Below, piece by piece: positions 16,396 through 26,168 of a stretch of DNA of 64,000 bases. The position numbers and the translations under genes were made by a program. The stretch is from Melioribacter roseus (lineage in GTDB: Bacteria > Bacteroidota > Ignavibacteria > Ignavibacteriales > Melioribacteraceae). Positions within the stretch are counted from its first letter, which is position 1; the number at the start of each line of letters is the position of its first letter. Under the pieces are notes generated by a model. That model worked only from the letters and a program-made list of their open reading frames with translations. It was not told the DNA's origin and did not search any database. The DNA lies in the NCBI GenBank assembly GCA_020722005.1, contig DYLP01000007.1, forward strand, positions 1-64,000. The letters run 5' to 3'.

Positions 16396-17961
16396 ATGCA
16401 ATTGGAGTTGTATCTGGTGTTAATCGGTGCAATAGTCTTTGCGCTGGCTTTCTTGCTCGGTTGGTTTATTAATTCTAAAATCGGCAAGAATAATATTGCA
16501 CTTGCTAAAGAAAAAGCTCAAAAAATCGTCGAAGAAGCTGAAAAAGAAGCCAAGCATATAAAAAGAGAAAAACTTCTCGAGGTTAAAGACGAGTGGTTGA
16601 AAAAGAAACAAGAGTTCGACAACGAAGTAAATACAAAAAGACAAAAACTTCAGAATTACGAAAAACAACTCGAATCCCGAGAGGAAAATCTCGAAAAAAA
16701 ATATGACGTCGTTAATCAAAAAGAAAAAGCATTAAAGGATTTAGAAAAACAACTTCAGCTTCAAAAGGAAGAAATAGAGAAGAAACACGAAGAGCTTTCG
16801 CGGTTACTCGCAGAACAGAATGCAAAACTAGAAAAAATTGCCGGTCTAACTTCGGAAGAGGCTAAAAAAATGCTTATGGATAATATGATAAGTAAAGCCA
16901 AAGCAGACGCCTCTCAGATGATTAAGGAAATCAGAGACCAGGCAAAGGTGGAAGCTAAAAAAGAAGCTCAAAAAATTATTATACAAGCTATCCAGAGAAC
17001 TGCAGTCGACCACTCGGTCGAATCGACAGTTTCGGTCGTTCAAATTCAGAACGACGAAATGAAAGGGCGTATTATAGGTCGTGAAGGGCGAAACATTCGC
17101 TCATTCGAAGCTGCTACCGGCGTCGATGTAATTGTCGATGATACTCCAGAGGCGGTTATATTATCTGCATTCGACCAGTTCAGACGGGAAGTGGCTCGTA
17201 TTGCACTTGAACGTTTAATTGCCGACGGGCGAATTCATCCTGCTCGCATCGAAGAAGTGGTGGCAAAAGTAGAGCAGGAACTCGAAGAGGAGATCCAAAA
17301 AGAAGGTGAAAATACTATTATCCAGCTTGGTTTGCACGGCTTGCACCCCGAACTTGTCAAACACATCGGTAAAATGAAATATCGTTCGAGCTATGGTCAG
17401 AATTTATTGCAACACAGCATCGAAGTGGCTTATCTGACTGGCATAATGGCTGCCGAACTCGGATTCGACGTAAACCTAGCTAAACGCGCCGGATTGCTTC
17501 ACGATATCGGAAAAACAATCGATCGCGACGTCGAGGGTCCTCATGCTCTGCTTGGTTACGAACTTACAAAAAAATATCGTGAACATCCGATTGTTGTTAA
17601 TGCTGTTGGCAGTCATCATGAAGATATTGAAATGGAACATCCAATCGCAGCTCTAGTGCAGGCTGCCGATGCAATTAGCGGCGCACGTCCGGGCGCACGT
17701 CGTGAACCTCTCGAAAGTTATGTCAAACGCCTCGAAAATCTCGAAGCGCTTGCTAAATCATTCGAAGGCGTTGCCAAAACTTATGCAATTCAAGCCGGCA
17801 GAGAAGTAAGAGTTGTTGTAGAACCCGACCATGTGGACGATACTCTTGCCGACCGTCTCTCTTACGAAATTGCCCAAAAAATTCAAGAAGAAATGGAATA
17901 CCCTGGTCAAATTAAAGTTACAGTTATAAGAGAAGTAAGAAAAATTGCATATGCTAAATAA
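16396..17961 (+). CDS. rny: Ribonuclease Y
   Basis: A membrane-anchored endoribonuclease that starts decay of many mRNAs. The 521 residues comprise an N-terminal transmembrane helix (about 4-24), a long charged coiled coil (to about 190), a KH RNA-binding domain ([21 protein letters not shown]) and an HD domain with the metal-binding [10 protein letters not shown]. The start at 16396 was chosen because GGAGGAATT lies immediately upstream and the membrane helix follows directly. The same frame stays open to 16219, but that part is low-complexity for a protein and coincides with the structured RNA candidate. The length then matches the usual about 520 residues. Confidence 0.95.
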   Translation: MQLELYLVLIGAIVFALAFLLGWFINSKIGKNNIALAKEKAQKIVEEAEKEAKHIKREKLLEVKDEWLKKKQEFDNEVNTKRQKLQNYEKQLESREENLEKKYDVVNQKEKALKDLEKQLQLQKEEIEKKHEELSRLLAEQNAKLEKIAGLTSEEAKKMLMDNMISKAKADASQMIKEIRDQAKVEAKKEAQKIIIQAIQRTAVDHSVESTVSVVQIQNDEMKGRIIGREGRNIRSFEAATGVDVIVDDTPEAVILSAFDQFRREVARIALERLIADGRIHPARIEEVVAKVEQELEEEIQKEGENTIIQLGLHGLHPELVKHIGKMKYRSSYGQNLLQHSIEVAYLTGIMAAELGFDVNLAKRAGLLHDIGKTIDRDVEGPHALLGYELTKKYREHPIVVNAVGSHHEDIEMEHPIAALVQAADAISGARPGARREPLESYVKRLENLEALAKSFEGVAKTYAIQAGREVRVVVEPDHVDDTLADRLSYEIAQKIQEEMEYPGQIKVTVIREVRKIAYAK

Positions 17962-17968
17962 ATTTTAC

Positions 17969-18008
17969 GGCTGCTTTATAATCTTAAGATGAGGATTATA
18001 ATGCAGCC
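17969..18008 (+). terminator. Hairpin after rny, terminator-like
   Basis: GGCTGC (17969-17974) pairs with GCAGCC (18003-18008) and TTATAATC (17976-17983) pairs with GATTATAA (17994-18001), leaving one mismatch and a 10-base loop. Only TTT follows, so termination may be incomplete. It separates rny from coaE. Confidence 0.55.
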
Positions 18009-18038
18009 TTTATTGTTACAGTTATTACCGGAACTCTT

Positions 18039-18641
18039 GTGAAAGAAAAATTATTGATTGGCATTACCGGGGGAATTGGAGCTGGTAAGTCGGTTGCCTG
18101 TAAATTTCTTGAATCGAAAGGCTTTCCAGTGATTATCTCCGATTTGCTTGCCAAAGACTTGATGAAAAATGACCACTCTGTTAAAGAAAAACTAATACAT
18201 CTATTAGGGAATGATATCTTCATAAACGGGGAACTAAATACAAAATTTTTTGCTGAAAAAATTTTCAATTCAGATGAGTTGTTGTCTAAAGTCAATTCAA
18301 TAGTTCATCCGCCTACCATCGAAGCAACCCTAAATCTATCGGAAAAATATTTTAATAAACATGATATCGTATTTGTGGAATCAGCTCTTTTGTACGAAGC
18401 CAATATGGAGGATTTGTTCGACTATATTATCCTGATCTATTCAACGGAAAAATTGAGGATAAAAAGGTCAATGCAAAAGGGAATGACTAAAGAAGATATC
18501 ATCAGAAGAATGGAGCATCAAATGAAAGACGAAGTTAAAAAAGCTAAAGCCGATTTTGTGATTGAAAACAATTCAACGATTGAAGATTTACACGAGAAAT
18601 TAAATTTTATTCTAAAGCTGATTTCGATGACACAATCATAA
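18039..18641 (+). CDS. coaE: Dephospho-CoA kinase
   Basis: Catalyses the last step of coenzyme A synthesis, phosphorylation of dephospho-CoA at the 3'-hydroxyl of the ribose. The 200-residue protein starts with the P-loop ITGGIGAGKS (about 8-17). It has the CoaE features SDLLAKDLM, the VHPP segment, VFVESALLYE and the C-terminal RM-hQMKDEVKKAKADFVIEN pattern. The start is a GTG at 18039, since the ATG at 18001 is out of frame and lies in the hairpin. It is 10 bases upstream of the proline dehydrogenase gene and likely co-transcribed. Confidence 0.93.
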   Translation: MKEKLLIGITGGIGAGKSVACKFLESKGFPVIISDLLAKDLMKNDHSVKEKLIHLLGNDIFINGELNTKFFAEKIFNSDELLSKVNSIVHPPTIEATLNLSEKYFNKHDIVFVESALLYEANMEDLFDYIILIYSTEKLRIKRSMQKGMTKEDIIRRMEHQMKDEVKKAKADFVIENNSTIEDLHEKLNFILKLISMTQS

Positions 18642-18651
18642 AGGTGGAAAA

Positions 18652-19563
18652 GTGAATCCCATTAATCGTACAATTGTCGAATTTGTTAAACTGCTGCCAA
18701 AAGCAGTAGTGCGCAAATTTGCAAATCGCTATATCGCCGGCGAATCACTAGTCGATGGTGTAAAAGTCGTTAAAGAACTTAACTCCAGAGGGATTGTTGC
18801 AACTATGGATGTTCTCGGTGAGTCGGTCACAAATAAGGAAGAATCCGTTCAGGCAAAGAAAGAATATCTTGAAGTCCTTGACGCTATCGAAAAGCACAAA
18901 TTGAAATCGAATATTTCAGTTAAACCAACCCAGATGGGACTCAATATTGACAGGGAATTTTGTTATGAACAAATTGCCGAGTTAGCCGAGAGAGCAAGAC
19001 TTTATAATAATTTTTTAAGAATCGACATGGAAGATTCTTCCACGACCGACGACACTTTTTATATCTATCGAAAGTTAAAAGAAAATTATTCAAACGTCGG
19101 TATTGTTATCCAGGCTTATCTCAAAAGAACAATGGAGGATATCAAGCGTCCTGAAATGAAAGATGCTAATTATCGACTTTGTAAAGGTATTTATGTCGAG
19201 CCTGAAGAAATTGCTTATAAAGGCAAAGAAGAAATTCGGCATAATTATTTGAGAATACTCGAATATTTACTGGATAACGGAAACTACGTGGGCATTGCTA
19301 CTCACGACGATTATCTCGTCAATAAAGCATATGAGATGATTAATAATAAAAACATTGGAAAAGAAAAATACGAATTCCAGATGCTTTATGGAGTTAAAGA
19401 AAAATTAAGAGACCGCATTAATTCCAATGGAGACACAATTAGAATATATGTTCCTTTCGGAAAACACTGGTATAACTATTCGATCAGACGTCTGCAGGAA
19501 AATCCGATGGTTGCCTGGTACATTACAAAAAGTATTTTTATGCCAAATACGGTATCAAAATGA
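18652..19563 (+). CDS. Proline dehydrogenase (monofunctional PRODH)
   Basis: An FAD-dependent enzyme that oxidises proline to pyrroline-5-carboxylate and passes electrons to the quinone pool. The 303 residues form a single barrel domain as in monofunctional enzymes. Motifs include the SVKPTQMGL strand, LRIDMEDSS, IQAYLKRT, the CKGIYVEP segment and the C-terminal FQMLYGV followed by IRIYVPFGKHWYNYSIRRLQENP, which binds flavin and substrate. No pyrroline-5-carboxylate dehydrogenase gene is in the window, so the second step must be encoded elsewhere. The stop overlaps the start of tsaD by 4 bases (ATGA). Confidence 0.92.
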   Translation: MNPINRTIVEFVKLLPKAVVRKFANRYIAGESLVDGVKVVKELNSRGIVATMDVLGESVTNKEESVQAKKEYLEVLDAIEKHKLKSNISVKPTQMGLNIDREFCYEQIAELAERARLYNNFLRIDMEDSSTTDDTFYIYRKLKENYSNVGIVIQAYLKRTMEDIKRPEMKDANYRLCKGIYVEPEEIAYKGKEEIRHNYLRILEYLLDNGNYVGIATHDDYLVNKAYEMINNKNIGKEKYEFQMLYGVKEKLRDRINSNGDTIRIYVPFGKHWYNYSIRRLQENPMVAWYITKSIFMPNTVSK

Positions 19564-20594
19564 ATATTTTAGGTATCGAAACTTCATGTGACGAAACTTC
19601 GGTTGCCGTTATTTCTAACGGAGAACTAATGGCAAATTTAATTTCGTCGCAAGATTTTCATACTAACTACGGCGGAGTTGTTCCAGAACTGTCGAGCCGC
19701 GCGCATTTACAAATAGTAATGCCTTTAATTAATAAAGCACTCGATAAAACAGGTTTGAATCTCGAAGAGATGGATGTTATCTCCGCAACTGCTGGACCCG
19801 GATTGATAGGAGCTCTATTGGTGGGACTTACCTTTGGAAAAGGACTGGCATATTCACTGGGTAAAACGTTCATTCCAGTCAATCATATCGAAGGTCATAT
19901 TTTTTCGGGATTCCTGATGGAGGGAAAACCCGACTTTCCATATCTCTGTCTGGTTGTATCGGGAGGGCATACTTTATTGTTGCTGGTAAAAAATGATTTT
20001 GAGATAATTAAACTCGGCACTACAGTTGACGATGCCGCAGGCGAAGCGTTCGACAAAGTATCGAAAATGCTGGGATTGGGTTATCCAGGAGGACCAATGA
20101 TTCAAAAGTATGCAGAAATGTATGAAGGCGAGTTAATTGATTTTCCTGTGTCACGCTGCAAAAATAGATACGATTTTTCCTTCAGCGGATTGAAAACCGC
20201 AGTATTGAGGCTCATCGAAAAAGAATATGGCGGAGTTGGGAAAGTACCGCAGAAAGATATTCCTTTACTTGCGGCTTCGTTTCAGGATGCAGTTGTAAGA
20301 GCACTTGTGGAAAAGACAGAGCTTGCATCGGGTGAATTTAATGCTAAGTCGGTTTCTCTGGTCGGAGGTGTTGCGGCAAACCAATATTTGAGGAATGCAT
20401 TGATAGAAATAGCAAAAAGATACGATAAAAAATTTGTTGTTCCGTCTTTGGAATTTTGCGGCGATAACGCCGCCATGATTGCTTACAGAGGTATGAAACT
20501 TTATGAGGGTGGCTACCGTTTCAATTTTGACTTTAATGCTTATCCCGGCTTAAAAGAAAATCCTTTCATTAAAGAATACAAGAGTGCAGATTAA
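19560..20594 (+). CDS. tsaD: tRNA N6-adenosine threonylcarbamoyltransferase TsaD
   Basis: Transfers the threonylcarbamoyl group to A37 of tRNAs that read ANN codons, working with TsaB and TsaE. The 344 residues begin MNILGIETSCDETSVA, the family signature. The metal-binding histidines H109 and H113 are in NHIEGH. VVSGGHTLL and the later GGVAANQYLR segment are also standard. The length is typical (about 335-345). It is coupled by overlap to the gene before it and shares one base with mltG after it. tsaB and tsaE are not in the window. Confidence 0.96.
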   Translation: MNILGIETSCDETSVAVISNGELMANLISSQDFHTNYGGVVPELSSRAHLQIVMPLINKALDKTGLNLEEMDVISATAGPGLIGALLVGLTFGKGLAYSLGKTFIPVNHIEGHIFSGFLMEGKPDFPYLCLVVSGGHTLLLLVKNDFEIIKLGTTVDDAAGEAFDKVSKMLGLGYPGGPMIQKYAEMYEGELIDFPVSRCKNRYDFSFSGLKTAVLRLIEKEYGGVGKVPQKDIPLLAASFQDAVVRALVEKTELASGEFNAKSVSLVGGVAANQYLRNALIEIAKRYDKKFVVPSLEFCGDNAAMIAYRGMKLYEGGYRFNFDFNAYPGLKENPFIKEYKSAD

Positions 20595-21640
20595 TGCAAA
20601 AAATAAACCTGAATAAATACTTTTCGAACAATGAAATTTATCTTCTCGCAGGCGTTTTTGCTTTTGTGCTTTCTGTGCTTACTTTCACATTCTTTTCGCC
20701 TAATTATTACGATTCAGATGAACCCGTTGAATTAATAATTCCCAGAGGTGCTACTCTCAATCAAGTTATCGACTCGCTCTATTCAAAAAAAATTATTAAG
20801 GGTAAATTCAACATAAAAGTAGCGGCATTTATTTATGGAGCAGATAAAAAAATTAAAGCCGGTAAATATAAAATTCCTAACGGATTAAGTTACCTCGACC
20901 TGATCGAACTTTTTATCGATAGCAGTCAGGCTGCACAGATAAGGGTTACTATTCCAGAAGGTATATGGATGAATGACCTGGCATCACTTCTGCAGAGAGA
21001 ATTGAATATTGATTCGGCAAAAGTAATGGAACTAAGCAGGAGCAGGTCATTTTTAAGGTCACTTGCGCTTGATGAAAATATAAAATCTCTAGAGGGTTAT
21101 CTTTTACCTGAAACATACTATTTTTATCCCAATAGCGAAGCAGAAGAAATATTGAGGAAATTAAAATCGGAAATGGACACTTTGTTCAATAAACCTGAAG
21201 TTCAAAAACGGATGAAAGAATTAGGAATGAACAAACATGAAATTCTTACACTCGCTTCGATAATTGATGCAGAGTCGAATAATTTCTCAGAGTTCAAAAC
21301 AATTTCGGGAGTTTATCATAACCGTTTGAAAAGAGGAATGCTGTTGCAAGCCGACCCGACAGTTCAATTTTTAATACGTCAAAGAAATAATAAAAAAGTT
21401 TATTATAAAGATCTGGAAATCGATTCTAAATATAACACATATAAATATCCTGGGTTACCGCCAGGACCCATTAATAATCCAGGCAAGGATGCAATAATGG
21501 CTGCACTTTATCCCGAGCGGCATAATTATTATTATTTTGTAGCAGATGGCAATGGTGGTCATAAATTTGCTTCCACTCCAAATCAACACGAACAGAACGT
21601 ACTGGAATACAGACAATGGCGAAGAAGTCAGAACAATTAA
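20594..21640 (+). CDS. mltG: Endolytic murein transglycosylase MltG (YceG family)
   Basis: Cleaves nascent peptidoglycan strands in the periplasm and limits glycan length. The 348 residues have one N-terminal transmembrane helix (about 17-35), a LysM-like domain and the catalytic YceG domain. Recognisable motifs are LEGYLLPETYYFYP, SGVYHNRLKRGMLLQADPTVQF and LPPGPINNPGKDAI. The helix that usually reads ASIVEKE reads ASIIDAES here, so one of the two acidic residues is Asp rather than Glu while the second Glu is kept. The end overlaps the next gene by 25 bases. Confidence 0.93.
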   Translation: MQKINLNKYFSNNEIYLLAGVFAFVLSVLTFTFFSPNYYDSDEPVELIIPRGATLNQVIDSLYSKKIIKGKFNIKVAAFIYGADKKIKAGKYKIPNGLSYLDLIELFIDSSQAAQIRVTIPEGIWMNDLASLLQRELNIDSAKVMELSRSRSFLRSLALDENIKSLEGYLLPETYYFYPNSEAEEILRKLKSEMDTLFNKPEVQKRMKELGMNKHEILTLASIIDAESNNFSEFKTISGVYHNRLKRGMLLQADPTVQFLIRQRNNKKVYYKDLEIDSKYNTYKYPGLPPGPINNPGKDAIMAALYPERHNYYYFVADGNGGHKFASTPNQHEQNVLEYRQWRRSQNN

Positions 21641-23280
21641 TAATATTAATGATCTTGGTACTCTTGCAAAGCTGTGCCAATCAGTTACCTCCAGGAGGTG
21701 GACCCGAAGATACAATGCCACCGTCTGTGGTCGAAGTTATTCCTCCGTCGGGTACCACAAATTTTAACGGTCATACAATCGAGATCACTTTTAGCGAATA
21801 CATTAATAAAAGTTCTGTACGTAATGCCATTTTTGTTTCCCCACCTCTGAAATATCCCATAAAATACAATTGGAGCGGCACAACATTACGACTTGAATTG
21901 AGGGATACATTAAAAAGGAATACAACCTATACGATTACAATTGGGGCTGAAGTTGAGGACTATAATAGCAGAAATAAAATGCTCGAACCATATACATTTG
22001 CTTTTTCAACCGGCAATACAATTGACGTTGGAAAAGTTACCGGGAAAGTTTACGACGACGACCCCTCCGGTGTTATGATTTTAGCATTTAAGCACAACTC
22101 AGGTACAGAAGATATATCTATGAAAGAACCCGATTATATTTCTCAGGTTGGTAAGAATGGGCGTTACATGTTACTCGGATTGAGTTATGGCGAATATAAT
22201 GTAATAGCGATGAAGGATAAACTAAACGACCTGAAATATCAAATTAATGATGATTATTACGGCGTACAATTTAAAAGAGTAATTATCAGCGAGGGCAATA
22301 AGGAAATTAGCGATCTCGATTTTATGCTAACTTTGGGTGACACAATTCCACCAAAATTATCTGATGCCAGAGCCTTAGATAGTTATCGGTATTTAATAGA
22401 ATTTAACGAAGCAGTCGACAGTACCAAGATAAACTCCACTAATTTTTATTTAATCGATTCGCTGACAGACAAGAAATTTTTTTCGCATTTCTTTTATAAA
22501 GGGAAAGGCGGGAAAAATCAATTTTATATTTCATTGCAGGACACCCTGCCTAAAGGCGGGAAAACTTTTCTTGTAGCAGAAAATATTCCTGATCTAAATG
22601 GCAATTTGAATACACGTGATATTATCTCGATAACGCCTATTTCTAAGGAGGATACATCAGCTCCAGCATTTATTGGCATCGAGGGCATTTATCCTGAAAA
22701 TAAAATCGATTATGAAAATCCTGTAATTAAATGCGGTTTCGACGAAGGTTTTGCTTTACCTGATAGTTTTATTGTTGTCTCCGATAAAAAAGGCAATCGA
22801 TTTTCTTATCAACTCGAAAGGATAGACGATGCGGCTTTCAATATAATCCTCAAATCGAGACTTCGACAGGCGTCTGAATATGAGTTGAAAATCGATCTGA
22901 GTAAAATAGCCGACCTGCGGGGTAATAAAGTTGATTCAGTGCTCTCGGTAAATTTCACAACGGCAAACGAACTCGAATTTTCTGCTGTATCAGGGAATGT
23001 TATATCTAAAACAGATAGTTCTAATATTTATGTCGTTTTAAAAAGTATCGATACAGGGAAAAATTATTTCAAAAAAGCTGCGTCAAATAAATTCGAAATA
23101 AATAAAGTAACACCTGGTAAATACATAATGTGGAACTTTATCGATTCAGACGGTAACGGTAGCTATTCTTATGGAAGTATTAAACCGTATAAATACGCTG
23201 AAAAATTCAGTTATTATCCGGATACATTAAATCTGAGAGCGCGCTGGCCTGTGGGAGGCATTAATTTATACAGTAAATAA
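21616..23280 (+). CDS. Lipoprotein with bacterial Ig-like (SbsA/Big_5 type) domain
   Basis: A 554-residue exported lipoprotein. The signal peptide ends in a lipobox with LLQSC (C20). Residues about 33-130 (PPSVVEVIPPSGTTNF to AFSTGN) form a Big_5-type Ig-like domain, and similar PPKLSDARA and SAPAFIGIEGIYPENK starts suggest further Ig-like repeats. The C-terminal part has a carboxypeptidase-regulatory-like fold (SGNVISKTDSSNIYVVLKS). Proteins of this kind are common in Bacteroidota and related phyla; their function is unknown. It overlaps mltG, and its stop abuts the convergent muramidase gene with no spacer, so a shared terminator must lie inside one coding region or be absent. Confidence 0.85.
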   Translation: MAKKSEQLIILMILVLLQSCANQLPPGGGPEDTMPPSVVEVIPPSGTTNFNGHTIEITFSEYINKSSVRNAIFVSPPLKYPIKYNWSGTTLRLELRDTLKRNTTYTITIGAEVEDYNSRNKMLEPYTFAFSTGNTIDVGKVTGKVYDDDPSGVMILAFKHNSGTEDISMKEPDYISQVGKNGRYMLLGLSYGEYNVIAMKDKLNDLKYQINDDYYGVQFKRVIISEGNKEISDLDFMLTLGDTIPPKLSDARALDSYRYLIEFNEAVDSTKINSTNFYLIDSLTDKKFFSHFFYKGKGGKNQFYISLQDTLPKGGKTFLVAENIPDLNGNLNTRDIISITPISKEDTSAPAFIGIEGIYPENKIDYENPVIKCGFDEGFALPDSFIVVSDKKGNRFSYQLERIDDAAFNIILKSRLRQASEYELKIDLSKIADLRGNKVDSVLSVNFTTANELEFSAVSGNVISKTDSSNIYVVLKSIDTGKNYFKKAASNKFEINKVTPGKYIMWNFIDSDGNGSYSYGSIKPYKYAEKFSYYPDTLNLRARWPVGGINLYSK

Positions 23281-24507
23281 TTATTTATAAATCCAGTATT
23301 TCTTAATTACACGCTTATATTTATCCAATCCTTCAGTTAATAATTCTTTAATGTCTTCAACCTTATAATTTTTTATAAATGCTTTTCTTATTTTGTCGGT
23401 GTCCATCACCAGGTCGAACATTTTTATCCGTGAAGAATCGGCAATAGCGAAAAGGTTTTTATCGGGATACAGTTCGTTATGAACTTGCATAAAATAGAAC
23501 TGGATTAACAATAAATTCGCTGCGTCTTTATCAGTAATATAAATTTGTACGCCGTTGAGTACCGTATCTTTCCATTTACCATAATACGGTTTGTAAGAGA
23601 TAGGCCGGAACTTAACTCCCTTTAAATTGAGGGCATTCATCTTTTCGGCGAGGAGGTCTGGAGCAATCCATGCAGTCGCAAATGTCCTGAAAGGTAATGT
23701 ATAACCAATTCCGATCGAAACTACGTTGAGCTCACCCAGTATGCCCGAGGCAGCCATATAAAATGGAGTATCTGAATCGGGAACGTGATTTGAAGTGAGA
23801 GTCCATAATAATCCCGTATCGTTATAATTCATAGTTCGTTTCCAGCCTTCCATTGGAATTATTTTCAGATTGCATTTTTTGCCTTTTGGTTTGAGGATTT
23901 CTTCGTTTATAAAACGTCCCAGTTCACCAGGTGTCAGTCCGTATACATAAGGGATTGGGAAATATCCAACGAATGATTTGAAGAGTGTATCGAGCGGTGG
24001 ACCTTCGACTTTAAGGCCATTAATCGGATTCGGTCGGTCGAGAATGACAAATTCGATATTATTTTCTGCTGCCGCTTCCATCGCCATTCCTAGTGTAGAA
24101 ATATAAGTGTAAGAACGCAGACCTGCATCCTGAATGTCATAAACAAGCACATCGATTCCTTTCAACATTTCTTTGGTCGGTTTCTTTGTATTGCCGTAGA
24201 GTGAAAATACTTTTATATTTTTGTACTCTTCTGAGCTTACAAATTCCCCTGCGCTTTTATTACCCCGTATGCCGTGTTCTGGTGTAAAAATTGCAATTAG
24301 ATTAATCTTTTCTGTGTTGAGTAAGATATCGACAGTAGAGATTAAGTCTTTATTGACCCCCGTGGAATTAGTAATCAAGCCGATATGTTTCTCCGATAGC
24401 TCGCGAAAATTATGTTTGATCAATACATCTATACCAGGTAAAACCGTTTGAGCTGTATACTTATAGTTTAGTAAAAGAATTATAAGCAAAAAAGAAATTC
24501 TTCTCAT
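23281..24507 (-). CDS. Exo-beta-N-acetylmuramidase NamZ family protein (DUF1343)
   Basis: A 408-residue secreted protein with an N-terminal signal sequence (about 1-20). It carries the DUF1343 pattern: PGIDVLI, GLITNSTGV, IFTPEHGIRG, DVLVYDIQDAGLRSYTYI and VSIGIGYTLPF. Members studied in Tannerella and Bacillus remove terminal N-acetylmuramic acid from peptidoglycan fragments, a step in cell-wall recycling or scavenging. It overlaps the cyclodeaminase gene upstream by 4 bases (ATGA), so it is co-transcribed with histidine catabolism genes, an unexpected pairing. Enzyme specificity here is inference from the family. Confidence 0.88.
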   Translation of the reverse strand: MRRISFLLIILLLNYKYTAQTVLPGIDVLIKHNFRELSEKHIGLITNSTGVNKDLISTVDILLNTEKINLIAIFTPEHGIRGNKSAGEFVSSEEYKNIKVFSLYGNTKKPTKEMLKGIDVLVYDIQDAGLRSYTYISTLGMAMEAAAENNIEFVILDRPNPINGLKVEGPPLDTLFKSFVGYFPIPYVYGLTPGELGRFINEEILKPKGKKCNLKIIPMEGWKRTMNYNDTGLLWTLTSNHVPDSDTPFYMAASGILGELNVVSIGIGYTLPFRTFATAWIAPDLLAEKMNALNLKGVKFRPISYKPYYGKWKDTVLNGVQIYITDKDAANLLLIQFYFMQVHNELYPDKNLFAIADSSRIKMFDLVMDTDKIRKAFIKNYKVEDIKELLTEGLDKYKRVIKKYWIYK

Positions 24508-25133
24508 AGAGTAAGTGAATCTTTAATAATGTTCGTTATTAATCTTACGTTATGATTAACATCGTCGAGTAGAGCATTGGCACTTTTAAGGATTTCGTGC
24601 GCAATTGTCTTATTATCGAGCGAGCCTAAATTGATTAAAATATTTAAATAAGCCCCATTGGCTGCGGCACCTATTAATGTAGCTGCAACGCCCGCATCCG
24701 ATATTGAATTCCGATTTCCTTTTTCGGCTACCGTCTTAATATGAATAAAAACAGCAGAGCAGTTTTTTAAAACTTCCATCGGAATTGCCGCTGCTTCGAG
24801 TGTTGCATTCTGAATTTCTTTTTTCCTTTTCTCAGCCTGTTCTTCATTTTCTTTGGGAAGTTTATAAGATTCCATAACTTTGTTGAACGCTTCGTTGTCC
24901 TTTTCAGCAAGAATTAAAAAATTTTTCTGGTAGGTATTGAGTTTTTCTTTTGCCTCTTCGATATCTTTTTCTACGTCTGCATATTTTTTCTTGCCGATTG
25001 TTAAATTGCAAACCATAATGCCGAGGCTCGAAGCAAGGGCTCCACAAAATGCCGCAACATTTCCTCCGCCAGGTGTTGGAGCTGATGATGCTATTTCATC
25101 AAGGTATTGTTCAATTGTTTTTTTAATATCCAT
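24504..25133 (-). CDS. Formimidoyltetrahydrofolate cyclodeaminase / methenyltetrahydrofolate cyclohydrolase family protein
   Basis: A 209-residue cytoplasmic protein of the FTCD_C family. The N-terminal signature ASSAPTPGGGNVAAFCGALASSLG is the folate-binding region. Later, GVAATLIGAAANGAYLNILINL matches the family. In this operon its likely role is to convert 5-formimino-tetrahydrofolate to methenyl-tetrahydrofolate with release of ammonia, following glutamate formiminotransferase directly upstream. In mammals the two activities are fused in one protein (FTCD); here they are separate genes 16 bases apart. A cyclohydrolase role (FchA) is the alternative, as the family does not separate by motif. 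Confidence 0.85.
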   Translation of the reverse strand: MDIKKTIEQYLDEIASSAPTPGGGNVAAFCGALASSLGIMVCNLTIGKKKYADVEKDIEEAKEKLNTYQKNFLILAEKDNEAFNKVMESYKLPKENEEQAEKRKKEIQNATLEAAAIPMEVLKNCSAVFIHIKTVAEKGNRNSISDAGVAATLIGAAANGAYLNILINLGSLDNKTIAHEILKSANALLDDVNHNVRLITNIIKDSLTL

Positions 25134-25149
25134 TTTAGAATTTCCTTTT

Positions 25150-26166
25150 TTATATCATGTATTCGATGATTTTTTCTTCGGGCTTGAAGGGAGCTAAATA
25201 ATCCAGACCGAGATTTTCGATTGCCGCATTAATTAAATCTTTTTCGTTATCGGTTTTGTCCTTTGTATAAAATTTCCCTGCCATTAAGAGAGCTTCTTTA
25301 GGAACAAGACCGACAATTTCACTCCCTTTTACTTTGACGCCCAAGCGGTTTGCTTCCTTTTTAACTTCTTCAAAAGCTACATGGAGAGGGGTAACATTGT
25401 AATTAGTAAGATTTATAGAAACCTGTGTCAAATTAAATTTTTCGAGTGCAACGCCCATCCCTTTAACTGATTTTAGTCTTCCAGGAACTTTGATGGTTTT
25501 ACCGTCTTTTTTTATTATGTTGCCATTTTCGTCGCGTTTTGGGTAACCGCTTTCTCTCAACACTTCCGCAATTTCTTTTGCATAAGATAAATTCGTGGAA
25601 TCGATGTTGACATTATAAGCAATTAGGAAAAATCTAGCGCCAGTAACTATTGCTCCCAATTTTGGATTAAAAACTGCTGGTCCATAGTCAGGCTGCCATT
25701 CGGGGTCTTTTAATTTCTCTTCGAGTCCTTCATATTCACCTTTTCGGATGTTGGCAAGATTTTGTCTTTCAGGTTTGCGTGCTGAATATTCGTAGAGATA
25801 AACCGGTACGTTTAATTTTTCCGAAATAATTTCGGCATACTTTTCAGATATTTTTACGCATTCTTTCATAGTACTGCCGGAAATGGGAATAAACGGCACG
25901 ACGTCGATAGCTCCGATTCTTGGATGTTCGCCTTTGTGATATCTCATATCAATATGTTCGGCAGCAGCTATACTCGCATTAACTGCTCCTTCGAGAATTC
26001 CCTCGTCCGTACCTACCATAGTTACGACTACCCGATTATAATCTTCATCCGGTTCGAGATTCAATAATTTTACTCCTTTTGTCGAATCGAGTGCTAATTT
26101 AATAGCTTCGAATGTCTCTTTGTTTTTGCCCTCGCTGAAATTGGGAACGCATTCGATTATTTTCAT
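25150..26166 (-). CDS. Glutamate formiminotransferase
   Basis: Transfers the formimino group of N-formiminoglutamate to tetrahydrofolate, releasing glutamate. The 338 residues start with KIIECVPNFSEGKNKETFE, the diagnostic N-terminus, and continue with RYHKGEHPRIGAIDVVPFIPISG in the active-site region and IGLVPKEALL-like text near the C-terminus. It matches the N-terminal half of FTCD in length (about 300-340). It lies between hutI and the cyclodeaminase gene, with only 2 bases to hutI, so the three are one transcription unit for the late steps of histidine degradation. Confidence 0.93.
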   Translation of the reverse strand: MKIIECVPNFSEGKNKETFEAIKLALDSTKGVKLLNLEPDEDYNRVVVTMVGTDEGILEGAVNASIAAAEHIDMRYHKGEHPRIGAIDVVPFIPISGSTMKECVKISEKYAEIISEKLNVPVYLYEYSARKPERQNLANIRKGEYEGLEEKLKDPEWQPDYGPAVFNPKLGAIVTGARFFLIAYNVNIDSTNLSYAKEIAEVLRESGYPKRDENGNIIKKDGKTIKVPGRLKSVKGMGVALEKFNLTQVSINLTNYNVTPLHVAFEEVKKEANRLGVKVKGSEIVGLVPKEALLMAGKFYTKDKTDNEKDLINAAIENLGLDYLAPFKPEEKIIEYMI

Positions 26167-26168
26167 GA